Shown: positions 27,891 to 36,841, numbered from the stretch's first letter. The stretch is DNA of 64,000 bases from Luteococcus peritonei (GCF_039526385.1 NZ_BAAAIX010000027.1:69496-133495), one strand, 5' to 3'. Numbers and translations are program-made. Notes: generated by a model not told the origin, from the sequence alone.

Positions 27891-29162
27891 ATGACCACCG
27901 TTGTCATCACCGGTTTCGGCGCCTTCACGCCGCTCGGCGAAGATGCCCCCTCCACCTGGCAGGCGATGCTCGACGGGGTCAGCGGCGCCCACACCCTGCA
28001 GCACGACTGGGCCCAGGACCTGCCCGTCACCTTCGCGGCCGAGGCGATCAGTGATCCCGCCGCCAAGCTCGACCGGGTGCAGGCCCGTCGCCTGGACCGC
28101 TCCACCCAGCTCGCCCTGGTCGCCGGCGAGGAGGCCTGGACCGATGCCGGTTTCGCCTGGCAGACCGAGCCCGGCACCGAGCGCACCGACGGCCTCGACG
28201 AGGACCGCGTCGGCGTCAGCGTCGCCAGCGGCATCGGCGGCCTGAACACCTTGGTGGCCCAGTGGGACATCCAGAAGGACAAGGGCCTGCGCCGGGTGAG
28301 CCCGTTCACCATCCCGATGCTGATCTCGAACGCGCCCGCCGCGAACATCGGGCTCAGGATCGGCGCCCGCGCCGGTGTGCACACCCCGGTCAGCGCCTGT
28401 GCCTCCTCCAACGAGGCGATCAGCCTGGGCATCGACATGATCCGCCTGGGCCGCGCCGACGTGGTGCTGGCCGGCGGCACCGAGGCCGTGATCCACCCGC
28501 TGCCGATCAACGCCTTCGCCCAGATGCAGGCGCTGAGTCGCCGCAACGAGGCCCCCGAGGCAGCCAGCCGCCCCTGGGACACGGGTCGTGACGGCTTCGT
28601 GATGGGTGAGGGGTCGGTCTGCCTGGTGCTGGAGAGCCTGGAGCACGCGAAGGCCCGCGGCGCGAAGATCTACGGCACCCTGGCCGGAGCCGGCATCAGC
28701 GCCGACAACCACGACTTCGTCGAGCCGGATCCCTCGGGTCGCGGCCAGGCCGCCGCCATGGTGCGCGGTCTCAAGGAGGCCAACCTCTCCCCGGCCGACA
28801 TCCGCCACGTCAACGCGCACGGCACCTCCACCCCCAAGGGCGACCTCACCGAGATCGGCTCGATCAAGAAGGCGCTGGGCTCGGCCGCGGAGGACATCGT
28901 GGTGACCTCCACCAAGTCGATGACCGGCCACCTGCTGGGCGGTGCCGGTGCGATCGAGACCTTCGCCACGGTGATGGCCCTCAACACCCGCCAGGTGCCG
29001 GCCACCATCAACGTCGAGAACTTGGAGCCCGGTCTGGGCGTCGACATCGCCACCACGGTGCGCGAGCTGCCGGCCGGTGACCTGGCCGCGGTGAACAACT
29101 CCTTCGGCTTCGGCGGGCACAACGTGGCCGTCGTGGTCACCAACCGGAACCAGAGCCGCTGA
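27891..29162 (+). CDS. fabF: 3-oxoacyl-ACP synthase II
   Basis: A 423-residue elongating condensing enzyme. The Cys-His-His triad is C170 (SACASSNEA), H310 (NAHGTSTPKGD) and H347 (MTGHLLGGAG). The ATG at 27891 (MTTVVITGFGAFTPLG) is chosen over the TTG at 27876 because it gives the usual family start after CTGGAG. It is the last gene of the FAS II operon and is followed by a strong terminator. Confidence 0.96.
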   Translation: MTTVVITGFGAFTPLGEDAPSTWQAMLDGVSGAHTLQHDWAQDLPVTFAAEAISDPAAKLDRVQARRLDRSTQLALVAGEEAWTDAGFAWQTEPGTERTDGLDEDRVGVSVASGIGGLNTLVAQWDIQKDKGLRRVSPFTIPMLISNAPAANIGLRIGARAGVHTPVSACASSNEAISLGIDMIRLGRADVVLAGGTEAVIHPLPINAFAQMQALSRRNEAPEAASRPWDTGRDGFVMGEGSVCLVLESLEHAKARGAKIYGTLAGAGISADNHDFVEPDPSGRGQAAAMVRGLKEANLSPADIRHVNAHGTSTPKGDLTEIGSIKKALGSAAEDIVVTSTKSMTGHLLGGAGAIETFATVMALNTRQVPATINVENLEPGLGVDIATTVRELPAGDLAAVNNSFGFGGHNVAVVVTNRNQSR

Positions 29163-29178
29163 CCGCTGGACGACCGGC

Positions 29179-29210
29179 AGGGCCTCGCACTGCGGTGCGG
29201 GGCCCTGTTG
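29179..29210 (+). terminator. Terminator of the FAS II operon
   Basis: A 13-bp stem (CAGGGCCTCGCAC with its complement, one T-G wobble), a 4-nt TGCG loop, then TT. It starts 17 bp after the fabF stop. Confidence 0.82.
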
Positions 29211-29263
29211 CGTCCCACGGGTGTCGAGGCGACAGGGTCCCCGCCAGGCAGCACAATGCAGCC

Positions 29264-29785
29264 ATGAGTGTGCAGATCGTGCCGCCCGACCCCGGCTTCC
29301 GGGAGTCCCTGCTCGCCGCCTGGGACGAGTTCGACGCCGTGGACGGTGGCGGCGGGAACTGGACCGGCTGTTTCGGGCTCTCGCGTGAGCAGGTGTCCAG
29401 CGAGGAGGGCTTCGCGGCGATGTGCCGCACCCGCCGCCAGGAGGCCACGAACCCGGCCGAGGGCCTCGTCCCGGCCACCATGCTCTGGGCCGTCGAGGAC
29501 GACGAGTGGCTGGGCCGGGTATCGATCCGCCACGAGCTCAACGAGCATCTGGCGCATGTCGGCGGCCACATCGGCTACGCGGTCCGGCCCACGGCCCGAC
29601 GCCGTGGCATCGCCTCCGCCCTGATGCGCGCCGGCCTGGACCACCTGGCCGCGCTGGGCGTCGAACGCGCCCTGGTCACCTGCGACGAGGACAACACCGG
29701 TTCCATCGCGGTCATCGAGCAGGCCGGCGGCGTGCTGCAGGACGTGGTCGAGGCCAAGCGTCGCTACTGGGTGGCCACCGCATGA
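29264..29785 (+). CDS. GNAT-family N-acetyltransferase
   Basis: A 173-residue acetyltransferase. Acetyl-CoA-binding motif A is IGYAVRPTARRRGIASALMR (RRRGIA matches Q/RxxGxG/A), followed by CDEDNTGSIAVIEQAGG, typical of motif B. The substrate is unknown. Its stop overlaps the start of the phosphotransferase gene (ATGA), so the two are coupled; a combined role in modifying a small molecule is possible. Confidence 0.85.
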   Translation: MSVQIVPPDPGFRESLLAAWDEFDAVDGGGGNWTGCFGLSREQVSSEEGFAAMCRTRRQEATNPAEGLVPATMLWAVEDDEWLGRVSIRHELNEHLAHVGGHIGYAVRPTARRRGIASALMRAGLDHLAALGVERALVTCDEDNTGSIAVIEQAGGVLQDVVEAKRRYWVATA

Positions 29786-30504
29786 GCATCCCCACCGAGC
29801 AGCCCGAGGCGCCCTGGATCGTCACCGAGGAGGCCGACGGCGCCCCGGTGGAGGCGGTCTGGGTCAACGAGATCGGCGGCACCACCTGGCGGATCGGCCG
29901 CGGCGAGGCCGCCGACTACCTCAAGGTGCAGCCGGAGCACCGCGAGTTCGACCTGCGCGGAGAACTGGCCCGGCTGGACTGGGTGGCGGGTCTGCTGCCC
30001 ACGCCCCGGGTGGTCTCCTACGGCGGCGACGGCGAGCTGGAGTGGCTGCGCACCCGCTCCCTGGGTGGTGAGAATGCCGTGAGTCCCACGAACCGGGCCC
30101 GGCCCGAGGTGGTGGTGCCCGCCCTGGGGCGGGCGCTGCGTCGCCTCCACGACAGCCTGCCGGTGCGCGACTGCCCCTTCACCTGGGACGTGGACGACCG
30201 GCTGGCGTCGCTCTCCGGTACCGAGCGGCGTCCGGTGCCGGCGGTGGCCCGCGGTGACCTGGTGGTCTGCCACGGCGATGCCTGCAGCCCCAACTTCCTG
30301 CTGGGGCCCGACGCCGAGTGCGTCGGCTACGTGGACCTGGGCCGCCTCGGCCTCGCGGACCGGCATGCCGACCTGGCCCCCGCCGTGCTCAGCCTGGGCT
30401 GGAACTACGGTCCGGGCTGGATGCTGCCCTTCCTCAAGGCCTACGGCCACCCGGTCGACCAGGAGCGGCTGGCCTTCTACACCTGGCTCTGGCAGGCCGA
30501 GTAG
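29782..30504 (+). CDS. APH(3')-like aminoglycoside phosphotransferase family protein
   Basis: A 240-residue kinase-fold protein. The catalytic loop is VVCHGDACSPNFLL (HGDxxxxN) and the metal-binding segment VDLGRLGLADRHADLA; both closely resemble APH(3') enzymes (HGDACLPN and GRLGVADR). A Lys in DYLKVQPEH is the likely ATP-binding Lys, and the end ERLAFYTWLW also recalls that family. It is slightly shorter than APH(3') enzymes (about 264). It is coupled to the GNAT gene. Family membership is clear, but aminoglycoside activity is inferred, since many chromosomal relatives phosphorylate other substrates. Confidence 0.82.
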   Translation: MSIPTEQPEAPWIVTEEADGAPVEAVWVNEIGGTTWRIGRGEAADYLKVQPEHREFDLRGELARLDWVAGLLPTPRVVSYGGDGELEWLRTRSLGGENAVSPTNRARPEVVVPALGRALRRLHDSLPVRDCPFTWDVDDRLASLSGTERRPVPAVARGDLVVCHGDACSPNFLLGPDAECVGYVDLGRLGLADRHADLAPAVLSLGWNYGPGWMLPFLKAYGHPVDQERLAFYTWLWQAE

Positions 30505-30507
30505 GGC

Positions 30508-31005
30508 TCAGCCGGCGCGGTGCATCCACCGCACCCCGTCGGCCTCGGCCTGGCGGAAGATGTCCAGCTCCTCGTCCCAGGCCACACCCAGCAGCTCGTC
30601 GAGGGCGATCCGGATCGGCTTGCTGCCGTCCGCGTCGGCCAGGATGGCGGCGCGGATCCGCTCCTCGGGCACCAGGATGTCGCCGTGCACCCCGGTGGTG
30701 GCATGGAAGATGCCGAGCGAGGGGGTGTAGCTCCAACGGCTGCCCTCACCACCGGCAGGCGCCTGCTCGGTCACCTCGAAGCGCAGCTTGGACCAGTGCA
30801 GGAAGGCGCTGGCCAGCTTCGCCCCGGTGCCCTCCGGGCCCTGCCAGGCCAGCTCGGCGCGGTAGCTGCCGGGCTGCACCGGCTGCGGCTGCCAGTCCAG
30901 GTGAGTGGGCATGCCAAGGACGCCTCCGACTGCCCATTCGATGTGCGGGCACAGGGCCGAAGGCGTCGAGTGGACGAAGAGCAGTCCACCAGTCGTCGTC
31001 ACCAT
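30508..31005 (-). CDS. DUF3145 family protein
   Basis: A 165-residue actinobacterial DUF3145 protein of unknown function. It starts with GGLLFVHSTPSALCPHIEWA, the family signature, and continues LAWQGPEGTGAKLASAFLHW. The ATG at 31005 has a good ribosome site (AGGAGGAATGC). Members often lie near FAS II genes (as here, convergent to the preceding operon), which hints at a lipid-related role. Its stop is 4 bp past the phosphotransferase stop on the other strand. Confidence 0.9.
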   Translation of the reverse strand: MVTTTGGLLFVHSTPSALCPHIEWAVGGVLGMPTHLDWQPQPVQPGSYRAELAWQGPEGTGAKLASAFLHWSKLRFEVTEQAPAGGEGSRWSYTPSLGIFHATTGVHGDILVPEERIRAAILADADGSKPIRIALDELLGVAWDEELDIFRQAEADGVRWMHRAG

Positions 31006-31124
31006 GCATTCCTCCTGGTCGGTGGTGCCTTCCCCTGCACACTGGCCGATCGGAACGGGTGATGCCCCGATTGTGCATCACGGCGGCCGGCAAAGCCAAC
31101 GTCCGACTGGGTAGGGTCGGGGCC

Positions 31125-33038
31125 ATGACCACCCTGACCGCCGGAAGCTGGCCCTCCCCCGTCACCGTCGACGCCCTGCTGGGCGCCGCCACCTCGCTGT
31201 CCAGCCTGGACGTGGACGGCGACCAGGTGCTCTGGCTCGAGTCCCGGCCCCAGGAGGACGGGCGCACCACGCTGGTGCACCTGCAGGGCGACGAGCTGCA
31301 GGAGATCACCCCGGCGCCGATGACCGTGCGCTCGCGGGTGCAGGAATACGGCGGCGGTGCCTGGCACGCGGCCGGCGGCACCATCGCCTGGTGCGACGAC
31401 GCCGACCGTACGGTCAAGCTGGCCGAGGCCGGCCAGGTGCGCACCATCACCACCGGGGATGCCGGCCTGGTCCATGGCGACCTGCGGGTGGTGCCCCGGC
31501 ACCGGCTGGTGCTCGCGGTGCGCGAGGACCAGCGGGCCGAGGGCGAGGCGGTCACCGAGATCGTGGCGCTGTCCATGGACTCGGACAATGCCGACGGCGG
31601 CACGGTGCTGGCCCACGGCGCTGACTTCTACGCCCACCCGGAGCTCTCCGAGGACGACCGGCTGGCCTGGGTGGAGTGGAGCCATCCCAACATGCCCTGG
31701 GACGGCACCCGGCTGATGGTGGCCCGCTTCGCCCCCGACGGCCTGGGCGAGGCCCGGCAGGTGGCCGGCGGCGACCAGGTCTCGGTGGTGCACCCGCTGT
31801 GGGGAAGTGACGGCCGGCTCTTCTTCCTGGGCGACGAGTCCGGTTTCTGGAACCCATGGGTCTGCGAGGGCGAGGACTGCCGCCAGCTGCTGGTGGCCCC
31901 GCACGACATGTGCCGCCCGCTGTGGGTGCTGGGCAACCAGGCCTGGGCGGTGCTCGACGACGACCACCTGGCGCTGATGACCTATGTGGACGGCGCCGCG
32001 CGGCTCGGGCTGCTGGAGGTCTCCACCGGACGGCTGCGCAGCCTGGAGCAGGGCTTCGCCGACGTCGACTCGATCGCCGCCGGGCCGGCGGGCCTGTTCG
32101 CCGTGGTGAGCCATGCCGACCGCGGCGACGAGCTGGTGCGCATCGACCCCGAGAGCCTGGCCGCCACCGTGGTACGGCGCAGCTACCAGCAGCTGCCCGA
32201 CCCGGCCTGGGTCTCGCGGCCGGAGTCGATCTGGTTCGAGGGCCGCCACGGCCGCAGCCAGGCCTGGTACTACCCGCCCACCAGCCCGGACAGCGAGCTG
32301 CCCGCCGGTGAGCTGCCGCCGGTGATCGTCAACACCCATGGCGGGCCCACCGGCATGGCGCCCAGTTCGTGGAATCCCGGCTTCCAGTTCTGGACCTCAC
32401 GCGGTTTCGCCGTGCTGGACGTGAACTACTCTGGCTCGGCCGGCTTCGGTCGCGAGTACCGCAACCGGCTGCGCGGCAGCTGGGGCGTGGCCGACATCGA
32501 CGACTGCGTCGACGCCGTGCGCAGCCTCGTGGATCGCGGCCTGGCCGACGAGCGCCGGGTGGTGATCCAGGGCGGCTCGGCCGGTGGCTACACCACGCTG
32601 CAGGCCCTGGTCAGCTCCGACGTCTTCGCCGCGGGCGTCAGCCGTTACGGCATCGGAGACCTGGAGATGCTGGCCACCGACACCCACAAGTTCGAGTCGC
32701 GCTATCCCTTCGGCCTGGTGGGCCCCTACCCCGAGGCCCGCGAGCTCTACCGGGAGCGCTCCCCGATCCACCACGTCGAGCGGCTCAGCTCCCCGATGCT
32801 GATCCTGCAGGGGCTGGACGACAAGGTGGTGCCCCCCAACCAGGCCGAGGCGATGGCCGAGGCGGTGCGCGCCAAGCAGCTGCCGGTGGCCCTGGTGCTC
32901 TTCGAGGGCGAGGGCCACGGCTTCCGCAAACTGTCCACCCGTCGCGCGGTGGTGGAGGCCCAGCTGTCCTTCTTCAGCCAGCTCTTCGGCTTCACGCCCG
33001 CCGACGAGGTGCCGCGGCTGGAGATCGAGAACCTCTGA
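31125..33038 (+). CDS. S9-family prolyl oligopeptidase-like serine peptidase (second)
   Basis: A 637-residue peptidase: beta-propeller to about residue 385, then alpha/beta hydrolase. Catalytic Ser is in QGGSAGGYTTLQ, Asp in LQGLDDKVVPPNQ, His in GEGHGFRK. NTHGGPTGMAPSSWNP is the oxyanion region. It falls in the same family as the gene at 17204 but differs in the catalytic-domain motifs (SAGG versus SFGG), so the two are old paralogues rather than a recent duplication. A strong terminator follows. Confidence 0.93.
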   Translation: MTTLTAGSWPSPVTVDALLGAATSLSSLDVDGDQVLWLESRPQEDGRTTLVHLQGDELQEITPAPMTVRSRVQEYGGGAWHAAGGTIAWCDDADRTVKLAEAGQVRTITTGDAGLVHGDLRVVPRHRLVLAVREDQRAEGEAVTEIVALSMDSDNADGGTVLAHGADFYAHPELSEDDRLAWVEWSHPNMPWDGTRLMVARFAPDGLGEARQVAGGDQVSVVHPLWGSDGRLFFLGDESGFWNPWVCEGEDCRQLLVAPHDMCRPLWVLGNQAWAVLDDDHLALMTYVDGAARLGLLEVSTGRLRSLEQGFADVDSIAAGPAGLFAVVSHADRGDELVRIDPESLAATVVRRSYQQLPDPAWVSRPESIWFEGRHGRSQAWYYPPTSPDSELPAGELPPVIVNTHGGPTGMAPSSWNPGFQFWTSRGFAVLDVNYSGSAGFGREYRNRLRGSWGVADIDDCVDAVRSLVDRGLADERRVVIQGGSAGGYTTLQALVSSDVFAAGVSRYGIGDLEMLATDTHKFESRYPFGLVGPYPEARELYRERSPIHHVERLSSPMLILQGLDDKVVPPNQAEAMAEAVRAKQLPVALVLFEGEGHGFRKLSTRRAVVEAQLSFFSQLFGFTPADEVPRLEIENL

Positions 33039-33065
33039 GCCGCTTCGGCAGGCCCCCCGAACGGC

Positions 33066-33105
33066 AGAACGGCCCCGGATCCAGGAAGGGATCCGGGGCC
33101 GTTCT
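33066..33105 (+). terminator. Strong terminator after the second S9 peptidase gene
   Basis: A perfect 17-bp stem (AGAACGGCCCCGGATCC with its complement) with a 6-nt loop, 27 bp after the stop. Being symmetrical it may also close the convergent DUF2848 transcript, which ends at 33163. Confidence 0.9.
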
Positions 33106-33162
33106 CGCCCACGTCGTCGGTCCAGGCCTCGGGGGATGGCCTGGCTGCGGGGCCGTACCGGT

Positions 33163-33846
33163 TCATCCAACCGGTGCGGGGAGCATCTCGACGTCGTAGG
33201 CGAGCTCGATGCGCCGACCGGTCTGCGGGTCCGCCAGCTCGACGCGCCAGCGGTCGGCGAACTGGTCCACGCCTTCGGTCATCAGCACGGTGCCGGAGAC
33301 CAGCACCGTCCCGGGCTGGTCCAGGCCCATCTCGCGCAGCACGCCCAGCCAGTGGTCCGGGGTCAGCAGCGCAGCGCAGGAGGAGTCCTGCAGCAGCTCC
33401 TCGCGGCCGTCGCTGGTCACCCACGCCTTGAGCGTGATCTGGTCCAGGTGGTCGCGCACCTCGTCGAGCCACCAGGCCTCGCGGGCCAGCACGTCGGGCG
33501 AGGCATTCTTGGACCAGGCCACGCCGTGCACCTCCAGCTCGCGGTCGGTGTGGTCGCAGGCGGCGGTCAGCAGCACACCCTGCTCGGTGATGACCAGCGC
33601 CCACTCGGCCTCGCCGGAGGTCCGGTCGTGCTGCACCTCCACCAGCTCGGTCTGCTGGGCCAGGTAGGTGGAGACCGGGTACAGGGTGGGCACGGTGCTG
33701 GGACCGGGCACGCCGAGCGCCGCCAGCTCCTCGATGTGGGCCCGGACCTCCTCGGTGTTGCGCCCGGCGTAGCCGGCGTTCAGGGTGCGACGCACGTCGA
33801 CGGTGGTGGTGCTGCCGTCGGGAAGGCTGAAAACGAGCTGGTCCAT
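33163..33846 (-). CDS. DUF2848 family protein (fumarylacetoacetase-like)
   Basis: A 227-residue protein of the DUF2848 family, which I place near the fumarylacetoacetate-hydrolase superfamily. Matching features are NAGYAGRNTEEVRAHIEELA, GVPGPSTVPTLYPVS, TSGEAEWALVITEQGVLL and CDHTDRELEVHGVAWSK. A role as a hydrolase or decarboxylase of a small carboxylate is inferred. It is divergent from an MHS transporter across 139 bp that carries a TGTATACA palindrome, the same core found at the neighbouring gntR promoter, so it probably belongs to that regulon. Confidence 0.82.
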   Translation of the reverse strand: MDQLVFSLPDGSTTTVDVRRTLNAGYAGRNTEEVRAHIEELAALGVPGPSTVPTLYPVSTYLAQQTELVEVQHDRTSGEAEWALVITEQGVLLTAACDHTDRELEVHGVAWSKNASPDVLAREAWWLDEVRDHLDQITLKAWVTSDGREELLQDSSCAALLTPDHWLGVLREMGLDQPGTVLVSGTVLMTEGVDQFADRWRVELADPQTGRRIELAYDVEMLPAPVG

Positions 33847-33911
33847 GCTGGTCCCCTGTCGACGAGAATTCTTCGGCGAGGCCCTAGGAAGGCCGCGCTT
33901 GGTATGCCTAA

Positions 33912-33919
33912 TGTATACA
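33912..33919. promoter_or_regulatory. Candidate GntR operator between DUF2848 gene and MHS transporter
   Basis: TGTATACA (inside AATGTATACAAC) is a perfect 8-bp palindrome in the divergent spacer, 66 bp from the DUF2848 start and 67 bp from the transporter start. The same TGTATAC core recurs at 36001-36007 beside gntR. Shared sites of this type are typical of FCD-domain GntR regulators; binding itself is inferred. Confidence 0.5.
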
Positions 33920-33985
33920 ACACCCCGATTCGGGGACAGCCCCCACCCGGGGACAATGGCAACGATGCTCAGTGAAGGGGACCCC

Positions 33986-35308
33986 ATGTCCGCAGCGGTC
34001 ATGCCGGAACAGACACCGGAGGAACGGCGCAACCTGCGCAAGGCCTTCATCGCCTCCCTGTCCGGCACCTCCCTGGAGTGGTACGACTTCGCCCTGTTCG
34101 GCGCCGTCACCGGCACCGTCTTCAGCAAGCTCTTCTTCCACGGCGCGGACCCCGCCATGGACACCATCAAGGCCTTCATGACCTATGGCGCCGGCTACGT
34201 GGCCCGTCCCATCGGTGGCATCTTCTTCGGCCGGCTGGGCGACGTGGTGGGCCGCAAGAAGGTGCTGGTGTGGACGCTGAGCCTGATCGGTGTGGCCACC
34301 TTCGCGATCGGCCTGCTGCCCACCTATGCCAGCGCGGGGGTCTGGGCGCCGATCCTGCTGGTGCTGATGCGCTTCCTGCAGGGAGTGGGCGTGGGCGGCG
34401 AGTGGGGCGGCGCGGTGCTGCTGTCCAGCGAGTTCGCGCGGCCCGGCACGCGGGGGCTGTGGGCCTCGGCGGCGCAGACCGGTGTCCCGCTGGGCTCCTT
34501 CCTGGCGAACCTGCTGCTGGTGGTGATGACCGCCTCGATGTCCCAGCAGGCCTTCCTGGCCTGGGGCTGGCGGTTGGCCTTCATGCTCTCGCTGGTGCTG
34601 GTGGCCTTCGGGCTGTGGATCCGACGCACCCTGGAGGAGACGCCGGTCTTCCAGAAGCTCGCCGAACAGGGCGAGGCACCCAAGGCACCGGTCACGGAGG
34701 TCTTCCGCACCCAGGGCCGGGCGCTGCTCGGCGCCATCTTCACCCGCTTCGGCCCCGACGTGCTCTACGCCTTCTTCGCGGTCTACGTCATCACCTGGCT
34801 GCAGACCGGCCCCAACCGGCTCAGCAACACCCAGGCGCTGATCTGCACCATGACCGCAGGCCTGATCCAGGTCTTCACCATGCCCTTCGCCGGTTGGCTG
34901 TCGGACCGGATCAACCGGCGGCTGCTCTATGCCGTGGCCTGCGCCCTGGGCGCGGTGTGGTCCTTCGTCTTCGTGGCCATGCTGCAGACCCGCTCCTTTG
35001 GCCTGGCCCTGGTGGGCGTGGTGATCGGGCTGATGACGCACTCGTTCATGTACGCCCCGCAGGCGGCCCACATCGCCGAGCAGTTCCCGGCCCGGCTGCG
35101 CTACACCGGCTCCTCGCTGGCCTACACCTTCGCCGGCATCTTCGCCGGTGGCCTGGCCCCCACCATGTTCGCGCTGTTCATGAAGAACCATGCCGGCAAC
35201 GCCTACTGGATCGCCGGCTACATCGCGGTCGCCTGCCTGGTCACCCTGGTGGGCCTGGCCATGGGGCGGGCCGTGGTGGACGAGGTCGACCAGGCCGCGC
35301 AGGCATGA
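33986..35308 (+). CDS. MHS-family MFS transporter (metabolite:H+ symporter)
   Basis: A 440-residue major-facilitator protein with about 12 helices. The MHS signature is present: LSGTSLEWYDFALFG at the start, FGRLGDVVGRKKVLV between helices 2 and 3, and LQGVGVGGEWGGAVLLSSEF in helix 4. Relatives carry carboxylates such as shikimate, alpha-ketoglutarate or proline betaine. The ATG at 33986 (after GAAGGGGA) is preferred over 33965. It lies between a DUF2848 gene and gntR, so it probably imports the compound that DUF2848 and the nitrilase act upon. Confidence 0.9.
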   Translation: MSAAVMPEQTPEERRNLRKAFIASLSGTSLEWYDFALFGAVTGTVFSKLFFHGADPAMDTIKAFMTYGAGYVARPIGGIFFGRLGDVVGRKKVLVWTLSLIGVATFAIGLLPTYASAGVWAPILLVLMRFLQGVGVGGEWGGAVLLSSEFARPGTRGLWASAAQTGVPLGSFLANLLLVVMTASMSQQAFLAWGWRLAFMLSLVLVAFGLWIRRTLEETPVFQKLAEQGEAPKAPVTEVFRTQGRALLGAIFTRFGPDVLYAFFAVYVITWLQTGPNRLSNTQALICTMTAGLIQVFTMPFAGWLSDRINRRLLYAVACALGAVWSFVFVAMLQTRSFGLALVGVVIGLMTHSFMYAPQAAHIAEQFPARLRYTGSSLAYTFAGIFAGGLAPTMFALFMKNHAGNAYWIAGYIAVACLVTLVGLAMGRAVVDEVDQAAQA

Positions 35309-35343
35309 GCGCCAGCTGGCCCGCCACCCTCGTGGCCTCGTGC

Positions 35344-35994
35344 TCAGTGCGAGGGGCGCACCAGCTCATGGCTCGCGGCCAGGTGCGCGATGATCGCGGC
35401 ATGGCTGCGCTCCTCGTCCCCGTCGAGCAGGGCGTCCAGGATCAGCTGGTGCTCGACGACCACCTCCCGTCTCCGGGTGGGCTGCAACACCGCCTCCACG
35501 CCCACCAGCACCTGGCGGGAGCGCAGCTTGGCGTAGAGCTGACAGAGCAGGGCATTGCCGGCGGCATCCACCAGGGCCTGGTGGAAGTCGCGGTCCAGCT
35601 CGATGAAGGCCAGCGAGTTCTCCGCGTCCACCGGCATCTCCTCCTGCTGGGCCAGCAGGGCACCCATCCGGCCGCCGGGCACCTCGTCTCGGGCGATCGT
35701 GGTGCTGGCCGCATGGCACTCCACCATCTGGCGCACCTCGAAGAGTTCGGCGACGGCACGTCGCGTCAGCCGCGGGATGAAGGCCCCGCGCTGCGGGATC
35801 ATCTCGACCAGGCCGTCGGCGGCCAGCAGCAGGAAGGCCTCGCGCACGGGTGTGCGGGAGACGCCGATCTCGGCGGCCAGCTCGGCCTCGTTCAGGAAGG
35901 TGCCCCGTCGGCCGGCATCGGTGAGCACCCGGTCACGCAGGTACTCGTAGGCCCTCAACCGGCTGGTGAGCCGCGGTTCGCCAGCGTGATCCAT
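35344..35994 (-). CDS. GntR-family (FCD domain) transcriptional regulator
   Basis: A 216-residue repressor-type protein. The winged HTH is at about 15-75 (EIGVSRTPVREAFLLLAADG) and the helical FCD ligand-binding domain at about 85-205 (metal-ligand-like D in ELDRDFHQALV, H in VEHQLILD). The ATG at 35994 is only 31 bp from the divergent nitrilase start, so the TGTATAC site between them could control both. It probably responds to the substrate or product of the DUF2848/MHS/nitrilase locus. Confidence 0.9.
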   Translation of the reverse strand: MDHAGEPRLTSRLRAYEYLRDRVLTDAGRRGTFLNEAELAAEIGVSRTPVREAFLLLAADGLVEMIPQRGAFIPRLTRRAVAELFEVRQMVECHAASTTIARDEVPGGRMGALLAQQEEMPVDAENSLAFIELDRDFHQALVDAAGNALLCQLYAKLRSRQVLVGVEAVLQPTRRREVVVEHQLILDALLDGDEERSHAAIIAHLAASHELVRPSH

Positions 35995-36000
35995 CCCCCA

Positions 36001-36007
36001 TGTATAC
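36001..36007. promoter_or_regulatory. Candidate GntR operator between gntR and nitrilase gene
   Basis: TGTATAC (in ATGTATACCCC) lies in a 31-bp divergent spacer and repeats the core at 33912. One half is imperfect (ACCCC instead of ACA). With so short a spacer the site must overlap the promoter of at least one gene, favouring repression. Confidence 0.45.
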
Positions 36008-36025
36008 CCCACCCCAGGAGAAGCC

Positions 36026-36823
36026 ATGAAGGTCGCCCTCGCCCAGATCTGCACCACTGACGACGTCGCCGCCAACCTCGAGCAGGTGGCCGCCCGGGTG
36101 GCCGAGGCCGCCGCCCGGGGCGCCGAGCTGGTGGTCTTCCCGGAGGCCACGATGTGCGCCTTCGGCCACCCGCTGGGCGGGATCGCCGAGCCGCTGGACG
36201 GTGGCTTCGCCCGTCGCGTGGAGCAGTTGGGCCGCGAGCACGACATCCACGTCGTGCTGGGCATGTTCACCCCCTCGCAGGACGGCTCGCGGGTGCGCAA
36301 CACCCTGCTGATGGCCGGGCCCTCGGGCCGCTTCGGCTATGACAAGATCCACCTCTACGACGCCTTCGGCTTCCAGGAGTCGCGCACCGTGGAGCCGGGC
36401 TCCGAACCGGTCTGCTTCCCGCTGGGCAGCACCCGGCTGGGGGCGGCGATCTGCTACGACGTGCGCTTCAGCCAGCTCTTCGTGCACAACGCCCGTGCGG
36501 GGGCCACGGTGCAGCTGGTCTGCGCCAGCTGGGGTGCCGGGCCGGGCAAGGTGGAGCAGTGGCAGCTGGTCTGCCGCGCACGCGCCGTGGACTCCACCTG
36601 CTTCGTGCTCGCCTGCGGCCAGGCCGAGCCGGCGGCCTCCGGCGTCGACGCCGTCGAGGGCGCGCCCACGGGCGTGGGCCACAGCATGGTGGTCTCCCCC
36701 TTGGGCGAGGTGCTGGCCGAGGCCGGTGAGGCGCCCGAGCTGCTGGTGGCCGAGATCGACCTGGGCGAGGTGGAGCAGGTACGCCAGACCCTGCCGGTGC
36801 TGGCCAACGCCCGGCTGTCCTGA
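36026..36823 (+). CDS. Carbon-nitrogen hydrolase (nitrilase superfamily amidase)
   Basis: A 265-residue cytosolic hydrolase with the Glu-Lys-Cys triad: E40 (VVFPEATM), K107 (YDKIHLYDAF) and C143 (AAICYDVRF). The FGFQESRTVEPG segment resembles the omega-amidase/Nit branch of the superfamily. Probably cleaves an amide or carbamoyl bond of a small molecule taken up by the nearby MHS transporter. The ribosome site is CAGGAG. Substrate is unknown. Confidence 0.9.
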   Translation: MKVALAQICTTDDVAANLEQVAARVAEAAARGAELVVFPEATMCAFGHPLGGIAEPLDGGFARRVEQLGREHDIHVVLGMFTPSQDGSRVRNTLLMAGPSGRFGYDKIHLYDAFGFQESRTVEPGSEPVCFPLGSTRLGAAICYDVRFSQLFVHNARAGATVQLVCASWGAGPGKVEQWQLVCRARAVDSTCFVLACGQAEPAASGVDAVEGAPTGVGHSMVVSPLGEVLAEAGEAPELLVAEIDLGEVEQVRQTLPVLANARLS

Positions 36824-36841
36824 GCCGCCGGGCCGGGCGGC

